Shown piece after piece: positions 24,238 through 28,597 of a stretch of DNA of 28,597 nucleotides (position 1 is its first letter; the number at the start of each line of letters is the position of its first letter). The stretch is taken from the NCBI GenBank assembly GCA_002435585.1, contig DJDY01000172.1, positions 8,829-37,425 of the forward strand, in the 5' to 3' direction. The notes beneath the pieces were generated by a model. The model searched no databases, was not told the origin of the DNA, and saw only the letters and a list, made by a program, of their open reading frames with translations. The DNA comes from Lachnospira sp. UBA5912 (lineage in GTDB: Bacteria; Bacillota; Clostridia; Lachnospirales; Lachnospiraceae). Position numbers and translations under genes: made by a program.

Positions 24238-24510
24238 ATGTTCAGACTATGGTGTAAATTATTCGACAACTCTAATCACATGATTAAGGATATGGTTGCA
24301 GTTAATGACGATCCAGCCATTAACAGAACAAAGAAAATATTTGACGGCATAAAAGAAGCCTGCTATGAATTCGACTTAAGTGAACCTATGTGGTTCGATT
24401 CAAACATAGCAGACTTCAAACGTCATTCTAAAGTTCGCTTTACAAGCGACAATTTTATTGATGATATCGACTTTTCCTATATGGAAATACAGGTTATCGA
24501 GGAAGATTAA
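24238..24510 (+). CDS. Small conserved protein of unknown function (90 aa)
   Basis: Acidic 90-residue cytosolic protein without signal or membrane segment. It starts with MFRLWCKLFDNSNHMIKDMVAVND, which looks like an amphipathic helix, followed by a helical middle and several short strands (KVRFTSDNFIDDIDFSYMEIQVIEED). I do not recognise a domain. AAAGGTGG lies seven to eight bases before the ATG, and the frame is full-length and ordinary in codon use, so it is likely real. It follows the AraC gene by 136 AT-rich bases in the same direction. No terminator is visible after it; a tandem repeat block follows. Confidence 0.65.
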   Translation: MFRLWCKLFDNSNHMIKDMVAVNDDPAINRTKKIFDGIKEACYEFDLSEPMWFDSNIADFKRHSKVRFTSDNFIDDIDFSYMEIQVIEED

Positions 24511-24572
24511 TCATATAAATGTTAATTAATACTATTGATAAGTACTATAAACTAATGTGACATTGATAAATA

Positions 24573-24627
24573 ATATACATCGATTAACCAATATGCATCG
24601 ATTAACCAATATGCATCGATTAATCCA
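24573..24627. repeat. Tandem 18-base repeat, three units
   Basis: ATATGCATCGATTAACCA repeats at 24573, 24591 and 24609, with one substitution in the first unit and one insertion in the last. It lies between two convergent genes. AT-rich degenerate repeats of TATTGTGCATTAAT type continue to about 24690. Confidence 0.9.
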
Positions 24628-24712
24628 TTTAACATTAAATAAATGTGTTGTGTATTAATTAAATATATTGTGCATTAATCTAATATATTGATAATATATT
24701 TGATATATTTTT

Positions 24713-25354
24713 TTATTCATTAATATCAAGATTAACACCTTTAAGTCCTATGAATGCTGTATCATCAAGACCACCCTCTGCATGACCGATAAGCCACTTG
24801 TTGGTAGCTGCAAGAAGTGCATCTTCGCTGTCAGCAATATTGTTGTTTACTCTTGTATGCTTTGATGTAAGTGGATAGTTAGTTCCCTTTGGAAGTACTA
24901 CCGCTACCTGGAATCCTTTTCCATCCAAGCCACATGGTGCATAGTGAAGAGTTGTCGCATACACCTCCACTGCTGTTCCTGCAGGAACTAAGAAAGCCTT
25001 AACTTTTGATGTGTCATATGTATGGTCTTTTTCTACATCTGTTAAAAGTCCCAGCATAAGTATCATATCTGTTGCTGCTACATTAATCTCCGAATCCCTG
25101 TGGTATTCAAGTGCATTAAGCTTTGAATTATGTCCATTACAGTAACCTATCTGTACCGGCATCTCGCCATATATAACCTCGGATATGTCAAGACGTACAG
25201 GAAGTGCTTCAAGTTCCCTTACTGCCGGTTCATATACAACACCTGCCGGAACAGGTGTCCTTTTTAACTCTTCTACAAGTGTTGTGAAATCAACATTGTC
25301 TACAACACGTCCGTATTTTCTGAATTCATCATCTTTTACTGATAATATCTGCAT
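24713..25354 (-). CDS. DUF4867-type cupin-like protein (213 aa)
   Basis: Cytosolic protein of unknown function, resembling DUF4867 from memory. The central part has a cupin-like metal-site pattern (GYCNGHNSKLNALEYHRDSEINVA, with His, Glu and His near residues 75-88) and a second strand block (KAFLVPAGTAVEVYATTLHYAPCG with another His). It is about the expected size for the family. The ATG follows AAGAAAGGA. It lies 187 bases downstream of the D-2-hydroxyacid dehydrogenase in the same direction, and the two may be co-transcribed. Cupin-like enzymes beside such dehydrogenases often process sugar acids, but no substrate can be named here. Confidence 0.7.
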   Translation of the reverse strand: MQILSVKDDEFRKYGRVVDNVDFTTLVEELKRTPVPAGVVYEPAVRELEALPVRLDISEVIYGEMPVQIGYCNGHNSKLNALEYHRDSEINVAATDMILMLGLLTDVEKDHTYDTSKVKAFLVPAGTAVEVYATTLHYAPCGLDGKGFQVAVVLPKGTNYPLTSKHTRVNNNIADSEDALLAATNKWLIGHAEGGLDDTAFIGLKGVNLDINE

Positions 25355-25453
25355 ATGTCTAAATCCTTTCTTAATATCTTAATTTTATGTTCACTTTGAT
25401 TTTGTGCTTATTTAATTTTTATATTTCTTTGATTTAATTCTTATTTTGTCTTA

Positions 25454-25497
25454 TTTTATTCTTATTTGATTTTATTCTTATTTGATTTTATTCTTAT
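25454..25497. repeat. Tandem 16-base T-rich repeat
   Basis: TTTTATTCTTATTTGA repeats at 25454 and 25470, then a partial third unit (25486-25497), in the spacer between the dehydrogenase and the DUF4867 gene. Looser copies extend back to about 25385. Slippage-prone low-complexity DNA. Confidence 0.85.
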
Positions 25498-25541
25498 CTT
25501 ATAAAGCCATCTGCTTTACTGCTTCATATCAACACAGCTAT

Positions 25542-26504
25542 TTATTCAACTGCATTTCTCTTCTCGCCCTTGTTAAATGCAACAATATTCTCATATACCT
25601 CATCCATAAGCCTTGTTCTTGCTTCAACCGTTCCCCATGCAACATGTGGTGTTATAACAAGCTTTGTGCTATCCTTGATTCTAAGCAGTGGATTGTCTGC
25701 TTCTATAGGCTCTTTTCCTAACACATCAAGTCCTGCTGCCGCTATCTTTCCTGCTTCAAGTGCATCTGCAAGATCAGCATCATTTACTATAGGTCCCCGT
25801 CCAAGATTGAGAAGTATAGCGCTTGTCTTCATCTTGTCAAATGCTGCAGCATCAAAAAGGTTCTGTGTTTTTTCGTTTAGTGGGGCATGTATTGATATTA
25901 TGTCTGATTCTTTCAAAAACTCATCAAGTTCTTTTCTTTCGTATGGAACATCCTGTGTATTGCCACTTGCTGAATAATATATAACCCGGCATCCGAAATC
26001 TGCTGCAATCTTTGCCACACCTTTTCCGATAGTACCAAGCCCTGCTATTCCCCATGTCTTTCCTGTAAGCTCATGGAATACATTTGAAAAATGTGAAAAA
26101 ATCGGACATTCTGCATATTTGCCAGACTTAACATATTCATCATAATAACTCATCTTCTCAACAAGATATAATCCAAGTGCAAATGTATGCTGTACTACCG
26201 AATCAGTTGAATATCCAGCAACATTGGCAACTCTTATATTCTTCTTCCTGGCATACCCTATATCAATATTATTATATCCTGTTGCTGTCTCTGCAATCAT
26301 CTTAAGCGCAGGCGCAGCATCTATGAATTCCCTGTCCGCATTTATCTTATTAATAATAACTACATCCGGATTATATTCAGCAACCCTTTTAAGTGCTTCT
26401 TCTCTTGTACTTGTAGAATAACTTTTAACTTCACCCAATGCATAGAATTTATCTATGTTGACATCTTCGCCATATGTTGATGCATCTAACATAAGAATCT
26501 TCAT
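25542..26504 (-). CDS. D-2-hydroxyacid dehydrogenase, NAD-dependent (320 aa)
   Basis: Reduces a 2-keto acid to a D-2-hydroxy acid (or the reverse) in the cytosol. The NAD-binding motif GLGTIGKG is at residues 155-162. The catalytic triad of the family is visible: Arg236 (LGRGPIVND), Glu265 (GKEPIEAD) and His287 (TPHVAWGT). The length fits the family. The start is taken at MKILMLDAS after GGAGGT at 10 bases; the six codons before it are rejected. Closest in look are the glycerate/2-hydroxyacid reductase-like members; the true substrate (glyoxylate, hydroxypyruvate, phenylpyruvate) cannot be told. The upstream region holds two palindromic 24-base repeats. Confidence 0.92.
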   Translation of the reverse strand: MKILMLDASTYGEDVNIDKFYALGEVKSYSTSTREEALKRVAEYNPDVVIINKINADREFIDAAPALKMIAETATGYNNIDIGYARKKNIRVANVAGYSTDSVVQHTFALGLYLVEKMSYYDEYVKSGKYAECPIFSHFSNVFHELTGKTWGIAGLGTIGKGVAKIAADFGCRVIYYSASGNTQDVPYERKELDEFLKESDIISIHAPLNEKTQNLFDAAAFDKMKTSAILLNLGRGPIVNDADLADALEAGKIAAAGLDVLGKEPIEADNPLLRIKDSTKLVITPHVAWGTVEARTRLMDEVYENIVAFNKGEKRNAVE

Positions 26505-26539
26505 AATTATAGTTACCTCCATTCCATACTGCCAGCCTG

Positions 26540-26563
26540 TACTATGAACATGGTAATGTTAAT
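26540..26563. repeat. Palindrome-bearing direct repeat, copy 1
   Basis: TACTATGAACATGGTA followed by ATGTTAAT. It matches copy 2 at 23 of 24 bases. It lies about 36 bases upstream of the dehydrogenase start, so operator use is plausible. Confidence 0.7.
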
Positions 26564-26604
26564 GCGTGTACACTCCATAAATGCGAGCATATCATTCTTT
26601 GCCA

Positions 26605-26628
26605 TACTATGAACATAGTAATGTTAAT
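26605..26628. repeat. Palindrome-bearing direct repeat, copy 2
   Basis: TACTATG, AA, CATAGTA (a perfect palindrome) followed by ATGTTAAT, 65 bases from copy 1. Confidence 0.75.
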
Positions 26629-26922
26629 ATCCAGCTCTGATAAATACCACAACAAATATGTTATGATTACATGCCGTATCTTTTAGCAATATATATTATA
26701 AAAGTTTTATAACGTCATTATACTTCCACATTATACATTTTTCAATGTATTTATTACTCCCAATTGTCAAAATATTAGTGTTGTGGCTTAGTATGAAAAA
26801 CATATTATTCATATGCAGGATATGTGTCTGTGCCCACTTTACACAAACCTGATATACGAAAATTGCGTAGAAATTTTGATTAAAATATGTGATTTTTATT
26901 AACAAAATATGGAATTTGTGCC

Positions 26923-26951
26923 TTGTTTTCGACATTTAATAATAGTATAAT
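26923..26951 (+). promoter_or_regulatory. Sigma-A promoter of pgi
   Basis: TTGTTT (26923-26928), 17 bases, TATAAT (26946-26951). The leader to the ATG is about 40 bases and includes AAGGAGGAGAT. Confidence 0.8.
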
Positions 26952-26995
26952 CCTTGTATAATAAATGTACGATTAATAAGGAGGAGATATTTTTT

Positions 26996-28576
26996 ATGAT
27001 TAATTGGAACAATCTAGATACACTTGCGGCTTTTGCCAGACTTAAGAACACTAAGGATGTAAATCTTGCCGAGGTTATGTCTAACGAGCAGGGAGCTGAA
27101 CGTGTAAGAAACTACAACGTGCCTATGGCTTGCGGATTAAACTACAACTATGCTGCCAAGAAAGTAGACTCCGAAGTATTAAATGCACTTACTGAGCTTG
27201 CCGATGAAGCTCAGCTTGCTGACAAATTCAAGGCTCTGTATAATGGTGAGGTAATCAATACTGGGGAAAAAAGACTTGTGCTTCACCATATGACACGTGG
27301 CCAGCTTGGCGATGCAGTAACAGCTGACGGCGTAGATAAGAGAACCTTCTATAAAACACAGCAGGAACGTATAGCTGATTTTGCCAACAAAGTACACAAT
27401 GGCGAGATTACTAATGCTGCTGGTGACAAATTCACTACAGTTGTACAGATAGGTATCGGTGGAAGTGACTTAGGTCCACGTGCAATGTACATAGCACTTG
27501 AAAACTGGGCTAAGAAGAACAATACTTTCAAGATGGAAGCTAAGTTCATAAGCAATGTTGACCCTGATGATGCTTCTACAGTACTTGCTTCTATTGATGT
27601 TGCACATTCATTATTCATACTTGTATCAAAGTCAGGAACTACTCTTGAGACTCTTACTAATGAATCCTTTGTCAAAGATGCTCTTAAGAAAGCTGGTCTT
27701 GAACCTGCTAAACATATGATTGCTGTAACAAGCGAAACTTCACCTCTTGCAAAAAGCTCTGATTACCTTGATGCATTCTTCATGGATGACTATATTGGCG
27801 GACGTTTCTCTTCTACTTCTTCCGTTGGCGGTGCCGTATTATCACTTGCTTTCGGACCAGAGGTATTTGCTGCATTTCTTGATGGTGCTGCAGCTGAGGA
27901 CAAGCTTTCTATGAACAGCGACCCTCTTAACAACCCTGAAATGCTTGATGCTCTTATAGGTGTATATGAACGCAATGTACTTGGTTATGACTGTACAGCA
28001 GTTCTTCCTTACTCACAGGGCTTAAGCAGATTCCCAGCACATTTACAGCAGCTTGATATGGAATCTAATGGTAAGTCAGTTAACAGATTTGGTGAATCTG
28101 TAAGTTATCCAACTGGTCCTGTTATCTTTGGCGAACCTGGTACTAACGGACAGCACTCTTTCTACCAGCTTCTCCACCAGGGTACTAACATCGTTCCACT
28201 CCAGTTTATAGGCTTTAGAAACAGCCAGCTTGCCAATGATGTAACTATCCAGGACAGCACAAGCCAGCAGAAGCTGTGTGCCAATGTCGCTGCACAGATT
28301 GTAGCATTTGCATGTGGTAAATCAGATGAGAACCTTAACAAAAACTTCAAGGGTGGCAGACCTTCCAGCATAATCACAGGCGATTCACTCACGCCTGAAA
28401 CACTTGGTGCATTACTTGCTCATTATGAAAACAAAATTATGTTCCAAGGCTTCTTATGGAACATCAACAGCTTCGACCAGGAGGGTGTACAGCTTGGAAA
28501 GGTACTTGCAAAGCGTGTACTTGCACATGATACTGATGGAGCGCTTAAGGTATATAGTGAATTGCTTAATATATAA
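26996..28576 (+). CDS. pgi: Glucose-6-phosphate isomerase, long (E. coli-like) form (526 aa)
   Basis: Interconverts glucose-6-phosphate and fructose-6-phosphate in the cytosol. Signatures are IGIGGSDLGPRAMY, SKSGTTLETLTN, and GEPGTNGQHSFYQLLHQG with its catalytic residues. The length (526) and the GEPGTNGQHSFYQL pattern fit the long form found in Proteobacteria and eukaryotes rather than the roughly 450-residue Bacillus form. The start is taken at MINWNNLDT after the strong AAGGAGGAG; 14 upstream codons have no site. It has its own promoter. Codon use favours the same rapid codons as pfp, indicating high expression. It ends 21 bases before the window edge, so a downstream gene or terminator is not visible. 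Confidence 0.96.
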   Translation: MINWNNLDTLAAFARLKNTKDVNLAEVMSNEQGAERVRNYNVPMACGLNYNYAAKKVDSEVLNALTELADEAQLADKFKALYNGEVINTGEKRLVLHHMTRGQLGDAVTADGVDKRTFYKTQQERIADFANKVHNGEITNAAGDKFTTVVQIGIGGSDLGPRAMYIALENWAKKNNTFKMEAKFISNVDPDDASTVLASIDVAHSLFILVSKSGTTLETLTNESFVKDALKKAGLEPAKHMIAVTSETSPLAKSSDYLDAFFMDDYIGGRFSSTSSVGGAVLSLAFGPEVFAAFLDGAAAEDKLSMNSDPLNNPEMLDALIGVYERNVLGYDCTAVLPYSQGLSRFPAHLQQLDMESNGKSVNRFGESVSYPTGPVIFGEPGTNGQHSFYQLLHQGTNIVPLQFIGFRNSQLANDVTIQDSTSQQKLCANVAAQIVAFACGKSDENLNKNFKGGRPSSIITGDSLTPETLGALLAHYENKIMFQGFLWNINSFDQEGVQLGKVLAKRVLAHDTDGALKVYSELLNI

Positions 28577-28597
28577 TATAGTTGTTTAGTTAAATTA

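Larger units (their letters stand above)
26505..26995. other. 491-base divergent spacer between dehydrogenase and pgi
   Basis: No believable gene (a 79-codon minus-strand frame lacks a ribosome-binding site). It contains two palindromic repeats (26540-26563, 26605-26628), a 7-bp stem ATACATT/AATGTAT (26733-26750) and the pgi promoter (26923-26951). Confidence 0.6.

Noticed and set aside
24573..24627. CRISPR array
   Set aside because: Units are 18 bases and directly abutting, with no unique spacers and no cas genes.
26696..26935. Open frame of 79 codons on the minus strand upstream of pgi
   Set aside because: AT-rich composition, no ribosome-binding site, and overlap with the pgi promoter region.

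Overview
The window looks like a chromosomal segment of a motile, low-GC Clostridia bacterium, most likely a Lachnospiraceae member close to Lachnospira (Eubacterium) eligens. The grounds are AT-rich spacers, a peritrichous-type flgM-flgN-flgK cluster, a pyrophosphate-dependent phosphofructokinase, an archaeal-type ProS, LysM/G5/M23 wall-hydrolase architecture, and a wall-anchored beta-helix protein of the pectin-active kind. The species assignment is inference. No rRNA, tRNA, CRISPR array, insertion sequence or prophage was found.

Layout. (1) 20-4930, minus strand: late flagellar operon flgM, flgN and two successive flgK-type genes, with a sigma-28-like promoter about 210 bases upstream of flgM. 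(2) 5577-10806, minus strand: a housekeeping run. In transcription order it is a histidine kinase (13160-11652), an OmpR-type regulator and a small unknown protein closed by a hairpin terminator. Then come an alpha/beta hydrolase, an RluA-type pseudouridine synthase, an AI-2E/YtvI-like membrane protein and proS, closed by a strong terminator. (3) 13436-17336, minus strand: murA, a membrane-anchored M23/LysM/G5 wall hydrolase, and a flavin-reductase-like protein. (4) 17692-20005, plus strand: PPi-dependent phosphofructokinase with a strong terminator, then a DUF4230 membrane protein behind duplicated promoter-like repeats. (5) 20166-24510: a large secreted, sortase-type beta-helix protein (minus) divergent from an AraC-family regulator (plus), and a small unknown protein. 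(6) 24713-28576: a DUF4867 protein and a D-2-hydroxyacid dehydrogenase (minus), then a long-type glucose-6-phosphate isomerase (plus).

How the genes work together. FlgM/FlgN/FlgK build the hook-filament junction. MurA and the M23 hydrolase act on peptidoglycan. Pfk and Pgi are glycolytic. The beta-helix protein, AraC regulator, DUF4867 protein and dehydrogenase plausibly serve uptake and catabolism of plant polysaccharide, but that link rests only on proximity.

Most of the unusual signal is in the spacers. These include an 11-bp-phased triple repeat resembling a WalR/OmpR-type box at the start of the M23 gene, a 5' leader cassette shared by three unrelated genes, a dispersed TTTTGAC...ATCAT motif, long perfect AT-rich inverted repeats inside the flagellar operon, and several short tandem-repeat blocks.
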